39,934 nucleotides of DNA from Lysobacterales bacterium (GTDB taxonomy: Bacteria; Pseudomonadota; Gammaproteobacteria; Xanthomonadales; Xanthomonadaceae), in assembly GCA_016718605.1 (NCBI GenBank), contig JADKCY010000026.1, positions 1-39,934 of the forward strand, in the 5' to 3' direction. The position numbers and the translations under genes were made by a program. Numbering within the stretch: the first letter of the stretch is position 1; the number at the start of each line of letters is the position of its first letter. The notes below the pieces were generated by a model. The model searched no databases. It was given only the letters and a program-made list of their open reading frames with translations, and was not told where the DNA came from. Positions 1 through 8,573 of this stretch are shown piece by piece.

Positions 1-377
1 CAGCGCAACCCATTGCGCAAGGCCCGAAAGAGTGCGAAACTGACGAAATCTGCCCGCTGGGTGCAGACGCCGGACAGGATACCGCGCTAGAATCGTCACA
101 GACGTCCACAGGAAGCGATTCTAGCGTGTCTGTGCCTGAAAACGCATTGACTACCGTCGTTGAGAAGTCGCCGCTAGAATCGCCAGTTTTGTCCACGGTG
201 TCATTCGATGACTACCAGTTGACAGGCGACACGCGCCGTGACTTGCGGGAGTTGTTGGCTATTGCTCCCCTTGCGACTAACGCAAGCCTAGCCCGCAAGG
301 TGGGATTGTCTCCTGAGCGTGTGCGACAAATCAAGACAAGCATATCGCAAGAGATACTTGCTAAGGCAATGCAATAG
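1..377 (+). CDS. C-terminal part of membrane-anchored helix-turn-helix protein (continues from 39499 across the circle junction)
   Basis: The frame is open from base 3 to the TAG at 375-377, with no stop upstream, so the gene starts outside the left edge. Its phase matches the open frame that runs off the right edge: the last G of the window plus CA at 1-2 makes one Ala codon. The joined protein has 270 residues. This part holds a Ser/Thr/Glu-rich linker and then a helix-turn-helix-like segment (LASLARKV-type helix, then LSPERVRQIK) close to the C-terminus. The GTG at 126 is only an internal codon. The stretch resembles transcriptional regulators in its last 50 residues; the function is inferred. 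The gene is the penultimate or last member of the early operon that ends at the terminator at 683-707. Confidence 0.75.
   Translation, partial: AQPIAQGPKECETDEICPLGADAGQDTALESSQTSTGSDSSVSVPENALTTVVEKSPLESPVLSTVSFDDYQLTGDTRRDLRELLAIAPLATNASLARKVGLSPERVRQIKTSISQEILAKAMQ
85..182. repeat. Three copies of an 11-base word, two as an inverted repeat, inside a coding region
   Basis: CGCTAGAATCG lies at 85-95 and 172-182, and its exact reverse complement at 116-126. CACAGAC (97-103) is also complemented by GTCTGTG (128-134), so the two helices interlock. All of this is inside the linker-coding part of the membrane/HTH gene. It may be a protein-binding site or chance from repeated Leu-Glu-Ser codons. 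Confidence 0.4.
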
Positions 378-399
378 CGCAAGGGGCGACAAAGTGAAT

Positions 400-577
400 A
401 TGAAAATTCGTTGTGACGTTTGCACGGCGACATACTCAATACCAGTCTCTAAAGAGCAGTATTACGTTGACAGGCGCATAGCGGCCAGACTTGGCATGGG
501 TAGTCATCGGCGGAAAACTGCATTGCCGACAATGCGCCAAGAAAGCGCAACAGGCGCAAGCCAAGCGCACACCGTAG
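400..577 (+). CDS. Small four-cysteine zinc-ribbon protein, frame-broken
   Basis: From ATG 400 the protein starts MKIRCDVC, giving a first Cys-x2-Cys pair, and continues through a charged helix. As written, the frame then turns into low-complexity Thr/Ala/Pro sequence and stops at 684. In the +1 frame, entered near 490-500, the reading is LAWVVIGGKLHCRQCAKK and stops at TAG 575-577. That supplies the expected second Cys-x2-Cys pair and a basic tail. Removing one base (for example one T of the TT at 491-492) gives a 58-residue protein of a type common in phages. I therefore treat 400-577 as the true gene and the longer reading as an artefact of a one-base insertion or a real mutation. Role unknown; zinc binding is inferred. 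Bases 578-682 then hold no gene I can support. Confidence 0.55.
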
Positions 578-682
578 CAACTCCTACCGGGGCGGCGGTA
601 GTCGTTAGCACCACACTGTCAAGGCGTGGTCAGACAAACCCCACTGCGAAATTATCCAGCCCGCCCGCTGGACGCCAATCCT

Positions 683-707
683 AGCCCGTCACCTCGACGG
701 GCTTTTT
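683..707 (+). terminator. Rho-independent terminator of the early operon that crosses the junction
   Basis: The arms AGCCCGTC (683-690) and GACGGGCT (696-703) pair over a 5-base loop and are followed by five Ts. It follows the zinc-ribbon gene and precedes the next promoter. Confidence 0.85.
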
Positions 708-725
708 GTTGCCTGTGACTAAAAA

Positions 726-791
726 TTTTAAGGTTTAAAGGCCCGTTTTCGCCATTTTGCCTCTTGACATCGTTACAGTAACGCATATAAT
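726..791 (+). promoter_or_regulatory. Early promoter with upstream TTTTAAGGTTT element
   Basis: The -35 is TTGACA (764-769) and the -10 is TATAAT (786-791), 16 bases apart, both perfect consensus. TTTTAAGGTTT lies at 726-736, ending 27 bases before the -35. The same motif, the same 27-base distance and a similar intervening sequence occur at the promoter at 27488. The two start regions also share AGTATAGAC. It drives the gene at 829 and those after it. Confidence 0.85.
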
Positions 792-828
792 AAGAGTATA
801 GACGCAGGACAGACACACAGGGGATAGC

Positions 829-1206
829 ATGAAACGCTCGGTAAATTTTAGCAGTCCAGCAAAGTTTGCAGCACTAGCCGCAATGCGAAGCGCTACAACC
901 GAAACGTGGCTTGCAGAGCCTAGCGCGGAGTGCGACGAACGCGCCAAGCGCGACATAAAAACTCTAGACGATATTGGGCGCAGTGATTTGTCAATCGCGC
1001 TACAAGTCGCAATGAGTAGCGTATCGAACGGCAAGTCACATCGAAATGTAGGCGAGTTGATTTATCAGGGATTCGATCAGGGATGGCGCACGAATGGTAT
1101 TAAGTCGTTCGCTTGCCCTGACGGTAGCACGCGACAAGCGCCGTCGATGATGTGGGCTGATGCAATGCGGGCAATTCAAATCGCTAACGAGCAAGGAGAA
1201 AAATGA
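829..1206 (+). CDS. Hypothetical early protein, 125 residues
   Basis: This is the first gene behind the strong promoter at 764-791, with a GGGG ribosome site 6 bases before ATG. The protein is mixed in charge and cytoplasmic, with no membrane segment or cysteine pair that would suggest metal binding. Residues around 40-60 (KTLDDIGRSDLSIALQVAM) look helical. No family is recognised. The stop overlaps the start of the next gene as ATGA, so translation of the two is probably coupled. The position (own promoter, opposite end from replication genes) suggests an early host-takeover or regulatory role, which is inference only. Confidence 0.8.
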   Translation: MKRSVNFSSPAKFAALAAMRSATTETWLAEPSAECDERAKRDIKTLDDIGRSDLSIALQVAMSSVSNGKSHRNVGELIYQGFDQGWRTNGIKSFACPDGSTRQAPSMMWADAMRAIQIANEQGEK

Positions 1207-1337
1207 AACGCCAAAACAAAGTCAAGCAGAACGTTAGACGCAAGCAGAATAGCAAGCCGTGGGCGTGGCAGAGCAACATGAAGCGCGGCAAAGGCTCGCG
1301 CAATGGATGGATTTACAGCGGTAACACGCAAGCCTAG
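1203..1337 (+). CDS. Very basic 44-residue peptide
   Basis: ATG 1203 overlaps the stop of the preceding gene (ATGA) and follows an excellent AAGGAG site. The peptide is rich in Lys, Arg, Gln and Asn (it begins MKRQNKVKQNVRRKQ), with Trp-Ala-Trp in the middle and a Gly/Ser/Arg-rich tail. Such composition suits nucleic-acid binding, but no family is recognised. Its coupling and ribosome site are better evidence for it than its length. Confidence 0.6.
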   Translation: MKRQNKVKQNVRRKQNSKPWAWQSNMKRGKGSRNGWIYSGNTQA

Positions 1338-1395
1338 CCCACCGAACCGACAAGCCGCCTCGCAAGGGTCGGCATAACTCACAGGATGGATTGAG

Positions 1396-1641
1396 ATGAG
1401 TACAATCAAACTCACAAAGCGACAAGCAGAACTTCTATACATGGACACATACTGCGAATACGGCGAAGATAATAACCCGATTCCTGAACTCAAGCCGATC
1501 AGAGACGAAATAAAAACCGGTCGTGTCACAGTAAACAAACTGTTGATCGATCATCTAACTGAGTTGGCAGACCGCGATCAGGAACCGACAGAACAGCGCG
1601 TGTATCGCGGGCTGCTAAAGAAGGCAAAGGAGCAAGCATGA
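1396..1641 (+). CDS. Hypothetical acidic early protein, 81 residues
   Basis: The protein is helical and charged, starting MSTIKLTKRQAELLYMDTY, with an acidic centre and a basic C-terminus. There are no cysteine pairs or membrane segments. The ribosome site is weak (GGATGG), but the gene overlaps the next one by four bases, as expected for a coupled operon. About 58 bases of non-coding sequence separate it from the basic peptide upstream. No family recognised. Confidence 0.7.
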   Translation: MSTIKLTKRQAELLYMDTYCEYGEDNNPIPELKPIRDEIKTGRVTVNKLLIDHLTELADRDQEPTEQRVYRGLLKKAKEQA

Positions 1642-2024
1642 CACGCCAGCCCATCACCGACACCGAACGCTCCGCCCGCAAGCGCGCACAGTCATCCGCC
1701 CGCCAGCGCAAGCGAAACAAGGCATGGCGCGATGCATTACGGGCTGCCGGTTGGAGTGAGAGCGAATACCGAACGGCTGTTATAACTGGCAGGGTACAAA
1801 TTCCGACGAAACCACAGGGCGAACAAATGGATAATACGATTGACGATTACGAGAAACTAGCAAAGAAACGTCTAGCAACCATTGACATGCTATCGCCTAA
1901 ATGTCAATGGGAGAAGTTCGCCGGGGAATTAGGCGACGATTACGCGGCAGTTATGCGATACCGTGAGCGATATACACGGCTTATGGATGAACAAAGCCGC
2001 GCAGAACGTGAAGCTGGTATTTAA
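1638..2024 (+). CDS. Hypothetical basic early protein, 128 residues
   Basis: ATG 1638 overlaps the upstream stop (ATGA) and has an AAAGGAG ribosome site. Residues 1-40 are strongly basic (a run of Arg, Lys, Gln, Ser), and a Trp-rich helix around 30-45 (AWRDALRAAGWSESEYR) could be a small DNA-binding helix pair. Residues 65-128 form charged helices. It is the last gene of the block and ends 19 bases before the convergent terminator. A DNA-binding role is inferred from composition and no family is recognised. Confidence 0.75.
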   Translation: MTRQPITDTERSARKRAQSSARQRKRNKAWRDALRAAGWSESEYRTAVITGRVQIPTKPQGEQMDNTIDDYEKLAKKRLATIDMLSPKCQWEKFAGELGDDYAAVMRYRERYTRLMDEQSRAEREAGI

Positions 2025-2042
2025 TCCCACTACCACCCGCAC

Positions 2043-2070
2043 AAACGCCCCGACATCAGCCGGGGCGTTT
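2043..2070. terminator. Bidirectional terminator between converging blocks
   Basis: AAACGCCCCG (2043-2052) and CGGGGCGTTT (2061-2070) pair perfectly over an 8-base loop. The T-run on one side and A-run on the other let it work on both strands. It separates the plus-strand early block from the end of the minus-strand tail genes. Confidence 0.88.
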
Positions 2071-2099
2071 TGTTATGCTTGCGCTGGCGTGGCAGGTGG

Positions 2100-2681
2100 C
2101 TATTTCGCCGTCGATGTGCGCGAGCCTAGTGTGTCGCTTAGATGGTGCAAGCCAACAGAATGCAGAAACGCGCTACCAGTAAACGTGTCAGCGGCATCCG
2201 TGCCTAGCCGGTATATTCTAACGTCTATGATCGTTCCAATGGTCAAGCCTGCCCCACTGATCGTGCCGAATGATGAAATTGATTCTTGCCTTACAACGCC
2301 ATTAGCCGCAGGCGTGATCGTGACCGTAGTCGGCGCGGCGGATGCGCCAGTTGTGGCCAGAATACAATAGTCAAGCCCCCATTTACAGTTTCCGGTATTT
2401 GTTGTGCTTGGCGTCCAGTGGACATGCACTTCAAAGTCGCTGCCCTCTTTCCAATCGTGCAACAACTCAAACGAGCAGTGTAAATCACGGGTAGCCGCGT
2501 TTGAAAACTCAGGCGAACGAAGCGCACCATTCCACGCCGACCAAAGCGGGGGAGTAACGCCGTCGCGCATGGAATGGGCGGCCACCACGTAATCGTTCCA
2601 CGCTGGGGTAAATAGACGTTCCAGCGCTTCAAGGTATCGCAACCGCCGCTCATGGTCTAGCGTCATGTCAGCGTGATTCAT
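2100..2681 (-). CDS. Tail-associated beta-sandwich protein, possible receptor-binding or fibre component
   Basis: This is the last gene of the late block, 193 residues, start overlapping the stop of the hub gene (ATGA). The N-terminal 40 residues are helical (LDHERRLRYLEALERLF). The rest is beta-rich, with FEVHVHWTPSTTNTG and a C-terminal segment ending in SDTLGSRTST. I associate this HVHW...DTLGSR pattern with phage proteins of uncharacterised structure encoded after tail genes. The position after the hub and the beta-rich fold suggest a tip or fibre protein, which is inference. No catalytic motif is visible. Confidence 0.65.
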   Translation of the reverse strand: MNHADMTLDHERRLRYLEALERLFTPAWNDYVVAAHSMRDGVTPPLWSAWNGALRSPEFSNAATRDLHCSFELLHDWKEGSDFEVHVHWTPSTTNTGNCKWGLDYCILATTGASAAPTTVTITPAANGVVRQESISSFGTISGAGLTIGTIIDVRIYRLGTDAADTFTGSAFLHSVGLHHLSDTLGSRTSTAK

Positions 2682-3799
2682 GTGTAAGCCTCGATTAGCG
2701 CCTCGATGGTTTCCTGCCCGTTGTTGTCCAGTCCGACAGTTACTGCCTTGATCATCGCGTCAAACGTCAGCCCGTCATAGGTTGCGGTTACATAGTCGCC
2801 GTATCCCCAGTGGATGCCGTACAACGATTGCGGATTGTTGATGATTTGTGCCGAGAATGAACGGCGCGGCCTGCCAGCATTGACGGCACTTTTAGCCGAG
2901 TTGGTTAATCCGACTGTGGTCGTCTCTTGGGTTGCGTTTACGAAGCCTTCCGCCTTTCCAAAGATTGACGCACCAGAGCGGTAGGTATCCTCTGCGCTTG
3001 ACAACGCCCGCAGCGCTTCCTCGCCTTGCCCGCCTGCCACCGCATAATTAACTTCATCGGACCATGATTCTATATAGGTCGGCTCGTCTAGGTTGCCGTA
3101 CTCCACGCCGAACGCTATCTGCCCGCGCCGATCCACGCCGCGCATCGTTTTGAACGTCTGAAACTCGAACGTGGATTCTGTGACAGGCACCATCTCGTAG
3201 AATATCTCAACGCCCGCTTGACGGCTTGCGTCTGACAGTTCTCGCAATACATCGGCCACTCGTCGCCAAGCGAACTGCTTGTCGAGTGTCGCGCCTTGCG
3301 TCAAGTCTGCCTGTACACTAAAGTACGCCGCGTCAATCACATCAGACACGTACCGCGCATTGCCCGTTGTTGCGCTTGCGCCTAGATTCTCGCGGACAAT
3401 TTGCTTCATCGCGTCATCAGCGGCCACCGTCACGTAAGCCGCCGCCGCGCTGCCAGCGTAGTACAACACATTCCGTCGTTCTAGCAGGCCATTAAGCGAA
3501 ACGCCGCTACACATCCGGTTTGGAACACGTCCAGCCCGCCCGATGGTTTCGATCAGGCCCATAAAATCGAGCGCAAGCGTGCCGCCGTAGGGCTTGCGGT
3601 AGATTGCCACGCGCCGATCTTTTTGCAGTTTCGTAACATCAAACGTGCTAGGCAGTGTCAGGTTAAACGCGCCCGCGCTGTTGACGGCTCGCGTGTAACG
3701 AAACGATTGCAAGCCGTCAAGCAATGCAATGCGCTCGCCGCGGTCTGACAGTAGCCATACCTCGTAATGATAGGTCGCGTTCTGGTTATCGGCTATCAT
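2678..3799 (-). CDS. Siphovirus ReqiPepy6 Gp37-like tail hub protein
   Basis: A 373-residue protein that opens with a beta-rich domain (YEVWLLSDRGERIALLDG) typical of tail hub proteins. It continues with the SW..EVNYAVAGGQG-type segment and a C-terminal beta domain (IHWGYGDYVTATYDG) characteristic of the Gp37-like family. In related phages the protein follows the distal tail protein and forms the hub or the start of the tail tip. The gene overlaps both neighbours by four bases, so it is coupled to distal tail protein synthesis. There is no separate peptidase or lysozyme domain, so wall-cutting activity is probably not located here. Confidence 0.75.
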   Translation of the reverse strand: MIADNQNATYHYEVWLLSDRGERIALLDGLQSFRYTRAVNSAGAFNLTLPSTFDVTKLQKDRRVAIYRKPYGGTLALDFMGLIETIGRAGRVPNRMCSGVSLNGLLERRNVLYYAGSAAAAYVTVAADDAMKQIVRENLGASATTGNARYVSDVIDAAYFSVQADLTQGATLDKQFAWRRVADVLRELSDASRQAGVEIFYEMVPVTESTFEFQTFKTMRGVDRRGQIAFGVEYGNLDEPTYIESWSDEVNYAVAGGQGEEALRALSSAEDTYRSGASIFGKAEGFVNATQETTTVGLTNSAKSAVNAGRPRRSFSAQIINNPQSLYGIHWGYGDYVTATYDGLTFDAMIKAVTVGLDNNGQETIEALIEAYT

Positions 3800-6210
3800 G
3801 CGGCCTCACCGTCTATGCTTGCGTGAATCTTTGCCCAGTTCATCGTCATTGTTGCGCCGGTGATTGTACCCGTCATAAACGCGGCCACGGTGTTTGCGCC
3901 CGTGACGAGATGCCAAGACGAGAAGTCGGAAGTTGGCAATGGCTGATCGAAAATCTGCCCGCGCCAGTTGCTCGTCACCTTGCGCGATTGCGGGCGCAGG
4001 TCGATGGTGATAATCTCGCCAGTGTTGATGACTAGGCTAAAGTACAGCCGTTCGCCAGTTGTTTGATTCTCTAGCCATTGTAGCGTGCTGGTACTCGCGG
4101 CGGTAGTCGTGCCTGTGATGGTGATAACCGGGTAAACCTCAGCAGTTGACAACGCGGTTACGGTTGTGCGCCCAGATGCCAGCGCCGTGCCTGTACTATC
4201 ATACCCGACAAATACACTATCATCAGCAGTCCGCGCTATTGTTCTCACAATCGGCGTGCCTGGTAAATCTGCATCAAGCCTTATGAATCGTGAACCGTTC
4301 CACTGTGCGGCCCTATCGCCAAGCCCAGTTGTAAAATTTCCGCCAACATATATGCCGACTTTGGCGTTACTGATGGTATATACAGCCCCATTAAGCCCGT
4401 TATAAAGTGATGACCATGCAGAGCCGTTCCATTTTGCAATATATAAATATGGAGTTGTGAAATCTCCGCCAGCATATACATTTCCATCGGGCGCTGCAAA
4501 GATTGAATATACTATATTGTCCGATCCGCCGCCCATAGCAGAAAATGCAGAGCCGTTCCAAGTCATTAGCCGCGTTTGTGGTGTCGTGAAATTGCCGCCT
4601 ACATAGAGCGTTGTTCCATCTAAGCCAACTTCAAGCGCTCTTACTAAACCATTTGTCCCTGTGCTAAGTGGCGCAAATGCTGTGCCGTTGTAACTTGCGA
4701 TATTATCTTCATTGGCGTTGCCGTCCCAATTTGCGAACGTTCCGCCAATGTACACCAGCCCGTTTTTATCAATGGCGATTGATGCAATCAAATCACCCGG
4801 AGCGCCGTTAGTAAACGCCGTCCACGTTCCAGCCGCAACATTCCAACGCGCCAAACCGTCAGCCGTAGAACCGCCTGCGCTTGTGAAATCGCCTCCAACC
4901 CACAAATCACCATTAGGCGCAACGGCAATCGTATAAACTCCAACAGCACCGCCAGCAACTCCAGCCGTAGCGCCCATCGCTACAAACGTTGTGCCGTTCC
5001 AGTAGGTGACGCCGTTTACAGTGACGCCGTTTGCGGTCGTGAAACTTCCACCGAAATAGACGCGCCCGCGCTCTTTGTCAATCGCAGAACAAATGACAAT
5101 CCCATTAAATCCCGTGCCAAGATTCTGCCAAGCCCCGCCGATTCTAGCCAGCGCATAATTATTAGATGCAATGCTATCCTGATAATCAATCGTCGCGCTC
5201 TCAGCGTCATCAGCATACCAGAACGGGTCAACGGCCAGCAGGCGCAGCGCAACACTAGCGTCAGCCTCAACCGCACGATTAGGGCTAATCAGTCCGCCTT
5301 CAATGCCCCAGCCACCCGCATAGCGCACGGCACTATACACCGTCTTACCGCTTGCCGCGCCACTGTAGCCGATTAGGAATGGTTGCCCACCGCCCAGCGC
5401 ATCCGGCTTGATGACATTCCAGAACGCTTTACGCCGTGAGTGTAGGCCAGCCAATGACGTGCTATTGTTATCCATGACTAGCGTCAATGTACGGGCGTTA
5501 ATCCGGTCGCGCAAGTACACCGAGCCTGGCTGCAAGGCTAGGTCTTGCGTCATCACTTCGTGATCGGGTGAACCCGCCCCGAAATGATTACGCACGCGCA
5601 GGCCGTATTGTGTCTCGATGTCATACTCGCGCCCGCCGAGCCGATAATTTGCGGCGCGTGAGGATGTGCTGAGATGCCGCAAGCCCGCCCATGTTCCGCC
5701 CGGCTGGTCGCCGTCAATGTAGGTTGTCGCGTAGGACGCCGCCTCAAGTTGTGCGCCGTCAACCCAAAACGTAGCCGCTGTTGCGTTTGATGTGATAATC
5801 CCAACGGCCCTAGATGCGCCATTGCCGAACGTGGCGGTATGCGATACCCGCGTCCAGTTTGTTGCCGATAATGTGACGGCTGTTCCTTTTTGTGAACCCG
5901 CCCCGCCGTCAACGAAGAACACTTGCACAGAGCCGGAGCCGATAGCGTAAAACGTCGCCGTATATTGCGTGAGTGCTGTGGTCGTGGCCGTGACTGTGCT
6001 AAATGGCCCGGACGATGAAGTCGCCGCCGTGACGACTTTCAACGAACGCGCACCGAAACGGGCTACAGTGTCAATCAAAAACGTCTCTGTGCCGATGTCT
6101 TTTGACCAGCCAACCGCCGCCGCCGCGCCAATCGCATCAAGTTCAAACGACGGATTGGTGAATAGGTTTGTAGCCGCTTCTGGTACAACGATTTTCCAGT
6201 TGCCCATCAA
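3796..6210 (-). CDS. Distal tail protein (Dit-like) with N-terminal carbohydrate-binding domain and inserted seven-bladed beta-propeller
   Basis: An 804-residue protein, far longer than a plain Dit (about 250-300). I read four parts. Residues about 10-165 begin TNLFTNPSFE and match the CBM4/9-like jelly-roll pattern. Residues about 185-335 carry a Dit N-terminal ring domain (RRKAFWNVIKPD and following). Residues about 350-690 hold seven repeats with the signature VYxGGxFT followed by xxWNGxxW, as expected for a seven-bladed propeller. Residues about 695-800 form a Dit C-terminal domain (GEIITIDLRPQSRKV). The propeller therefore sits inside the Dit core, probably projecting from the tail tip to bind host glycans or protein. 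The gene lies directly between tape measure and hub, the standard Dit place. The domain boundaries are my estimate. Confidence 0.75.
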   Translation of the reverse strand: MMGNWKIVVPEAATNLFTNPSFELDAIGAAAAVGWSKDIGTETFLIDTVARFGARSLKVVTAATSSSGPFSTVTATTTALTQYTATFYAIGSGSVQVFFVDGGAGSQKGTAVTLSATNWTRVSHTATFGNGASRAVGIITSNATAATFWVDGAQLEAASYATTYIDGDQPGGTWAGLRHLSTSSRAANYRLGGREYDIETQYGLRVRNHFGAGSPDHEVMTQDLALQPGSVYLRDRINARTLTLVMDNNSTSLAGLHSRRKAFWNVIKPDALGGGQPFLIGYSGAASGKTVYSAVRYAGGWGIEGGLISPNRAVEADASVALRLLAVDPFWYADDAESATIDYQDSIASNNYALARIGGAWQNLGTGFNGIVICSAIDKERGRVYFGGSFTTANGVTVNGVTYWNGTTFVAMGATAGVAGGAVGVYTIAVAPNGDLWVGGDFTSAGGSTADGLARWNVAAGTWTAFTNGAPGDLIASIAIDKNGLVYIGGTFANWDGNANEDNIASYNGTAFAPLSTGTNGLVRALEVGLDGTTLYVGGNFTTPQTRLMTWNGSAFSAMGGGSDNIVYSIFAAPDGNVYAGGDFTTPYLYIAKWNGSAWSSLYNGLNGAVYTISNAKVGIYVGGNFTTGLGDRAAQWNGSRFIRLDADLPGTPIVRTIARTADDSVFVGYDSTGTALASGRTTVTALSTAEVYPVITITGTTTAASTSTLQWLENQTTGERLYFSLVINTGEIITIDLRPQSRKVTSNWRGQIFDQPLPTSDFSSWHLVTGANTVAAFMTGTITGATMTMNWAKIHASIDGEAA

Positions 6211-8573
6211 GCCCCCATCATCGCACGCATCGCGCTAAACTCGTCAACCACGTTCGGCGCGGATTGAGTATAGACGTTCATCGTCATGTTGTTGGTACGC
6301 TGTTGCGCGGGCGTTTCAACCGTCACGCGCTCGCCCGATGACACGCGCATCGGGAACGAATCATTAGCATATCCGGGTGGAACAATCATACTACCACCCG
6401 ACGCAAATCCAGGCCCAGCAGTGTCAGGCATGTGTCCGACAGTGACAACTTCATAGGTCGTGGTGACTTTCGTCGGTATTCTGTCCCATGCCGCTTTGAT
6501 TTCGTCGGCTGAAATGTTCGCCAGTGACTTGGCGGCAGTCATCGAGTTTGATACACTCAGCATTGAACTACTAATCGCGCCCTGTAGTTTCGTTTGTTGC
6601 CCGGTTAGCGAGTTGCCCATTTCGTCAAGCATCTGTTGCTTGCTGGATTTGTCCAGCGCAACGAGCCGCCCTGTTTCTTCTTGCGCCGTGGTAGTCGATG
6701 CCGTCATGTATGCGGCGGCTTCGCCTGTTTTCAGGCCCAACTCGTCAACCGAAACCTTACCGTCCGCCGCCGCTTGCTTGACAAGCCCCAATGCTTTGGC
6801 GTATGAATCGGTCGAGATTGCGCCCGTCTGGAATAGCCCTTCAAGCGTGCGAAATGTAGCCGCGCCTGTTTCCATTGCGACATTCGTAAAGCCAAACTGT
6901 TGAGAGATAGCGCGGATTTGCGAAGCGTACTTGTCGCGGTTTTCAGGATTGGCGCGGATTAGTTCTTCTAAGTCTGCGATGGTTGTACGCGCCCCGCTAA
7001 CGGCTGTAAAGTCTTTGAACGATTCGACAAAACTGTAGTTGCTAATCGTCGCCTCAGCCATTTTGTCAAGCATTTCTTTAGTGGCTTTGGCTTCCTCTTT
7101 CAACTCTTTTGCCGTTGCGATGGCCTGAAACTCTACGCCAGAATTAGCGTCAATCTGCGTTTGGTACGCGGATATGTCGCCCACGTCCGCCGCAAGTTGC
7201 GCGAATAAGCGGCCCTCCTCAAACACAACTTTGTTCACGCCGCCGACAATATCCGCGATGGCCTGTTGCGCTTCCGCCTCTGTCAGCAGGCCGCGCTCTA
7301 AGTCTCGCGTAATCAGCGCGACTTCTTCTTTCGCCCGCGTGACGCCCGTCATGGTGTTTAGGTATTCTTCATACGTGGTAGCCGTAATGCGGACTTGTGA
7401 CTCCACGCCTTGCTCAGCATCGCGCAAGCGGTCAGACCACGTAATCAACGTGGTAGCCGCTTCCGCCGCATCGCCCAGCGGTGGGAGTAGTTTGTTCGTT
7501 ACGGTGATGCCCAGCGCTTCGACTGCGTTCTGCGCTTTCTTGAGTTTGAACTCAAACGTGTTGGACATTTCTTGTGCGGCCTTGTCGGTAAGTCCGATGG
7601 CCTTGTATGCCTTGTTTAGCGTCTCAGCGTATACGTCACCTTGAGAACCGGCCAACGACAGGACGCCCGTCAAAGCGCGGATGTTGGGGATAATAGCGTC
7701 AAGCGCTTCGACATTTCCATCCGTGCGTGTCATCAGCGTTTGCAGTACATTTACAAGCCCGCCAGGCTGTTGCAACATGCTTGCCACGTCAGCGGTCGTC
7801 AGGCCGATGCCCATCAGCGCTTCGGATGATTGCTTAGTGGGGGCGAGTAACGCGCCGATTGTGCCGCGCAGTGAGGTAGTCGCCTCCTCTGCGCTAAGGC
7901 CCGTCCGCGTCATAATAGCCAACGCGGATACCACATCTTCCATGCCGACTTTAGCCGCCGCCGCAACGGGCAACACGCGGCCCAACGACGCGGCAAACTC
8001 CGCAGGCTCGCCCTTACCCTCTTTAACGGCAAACGTTAAAAGGTCAGTGATTCGCGCCGCCTCTTTGCCGCTCAGTTGGTAGGCGTTAAGCGCCGATGTC
8101 ACCGCGTCCGCGATGGTTTGAGTTTCACCTAGCCCAGCCGTCGCGGCCTTAGCAGAGGCGCGTAGAACGTCCATCGCGTCCGCGCCCTTAAAGCCGGATG
8201 ACGAAATGAAGTACAAGCCCTTAGCCAACTCATTAGCGCCGATTGAACCATCACGCGCCATAGACAACACAGACTTTTTCAAGCCGTCGATGTCACCCGA
8301 CGCCGTGTCGGTTAGGCTGCTGATCTTGGCAAAGGCTTGCTCAAAGTCATTGGCGGCTTTGAGTGACGCGGTGAAGGCCGCGCCCAGCGCAGTTACTCCA
8401 GCAGTCGCGGCGAATTGCCCGAAGCCCGAAGCGAAGCGCCCAATCTTGCCGCTTAGTTCGTCGGTGTTCTTCGCCGCGCCTTTGAGGGATGTACTGGTCG
8501 ATGCCAGTCCCTTTTCAAGTTTGGTTGTGTCCGCGCCAATCTCTGCGTATAAACTGGCTATTTTGACTGACAA
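6207..8573 (-). CDS. Tail tape measure protein, TP901 core family
   Basis: A 788-residue protein with the TP901-type core at about residues 60-370, including FISSSGFKGADAMDVL and a VLPVAAAAKVGMEDVVSALA-like stretch. Long helical regions follow, and the C-terminus has short hydrophobic and Gly-rich segments. It sets tail length and occupies the tail lumen. If the usual rule of about 0.15 nm per residue holds, the tail would be near 120 nm. No lytic transglycosylase or peptidase motif is evident inside it. It overlaps the Dit start and is separated from the chaperone genes by no gap, as expected for the tail operon. Confidence 0.92.
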   Translation of the reverse strand: MSVKIASLYAEIGADTTKLEKGLASTSTSLKGAAKNTDELSGKIGRFASGFGQFAATAGVTALGAAFTASLKAANDFEQAFAKISSLTDTASGDIDGLKKSVLSMARDGSIGANELAKGLYFISSSGFKGADAMDVLRASAKAATAGLGETQTIADAVTSALNAYQLSGKEAARITDLLTFAVKEGKGEPAEFAASLGRVLPVAAAAKVGMEDVVSALAIMTRTGLSAEEATTSLRGTIGALLAPTKQSSEALMGIGLTTADVASMLQQPGGLVNVLQTLMTRTDGNVEALDAIIPNIRALTGVLSLAGSQGDVYAETLNKAYKAIGLTDKAAQEMSNTFEFKLKKAQNAVEALGITVTNKLLPPLGDAAEAATTLITWSDRLRDAEQGVESQVRITATTYEEYLNTMTGVTRAKEEVALITRDLERGLLTEAEAQQAIADIVGGVNKVVFEEGRLFAQLAADVGDISAYQTQIDANSGVEFQAIATAKELKEEAKATKEMLDKMAEATISNYSFVESFKDFTAVSGARTTIADLEELIRANPENRDKYASQIRAISQQFGFTNVAMETGAATFRTLEGLFQTGAISTDSYAKALGLVKQAAADGKVSVDELGLKTGEAAAYMTASTTTAQEETGRLVALDKSSKQQMLDEMGNSLTGQQTKLQGAISSSMLSVSNSMTAAKSLANISADEIKAAWDRIPTKVTTTYEVVTVGHMPDTAGPGFASGGSMIVPPGYANDSFPMRVSSGERVTVETPAQQRTNNMTMNVYTQSAPNVVDEFSAMRAMMGA

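Noticed and set aside
319..684. A 121-residue protein as written from GTG 319
   Set aside because: It overlaps the previous gene by 59 bases, turns to low complexity, and a corrected 58-residue zinc ribbon explains the Cys pairs better.
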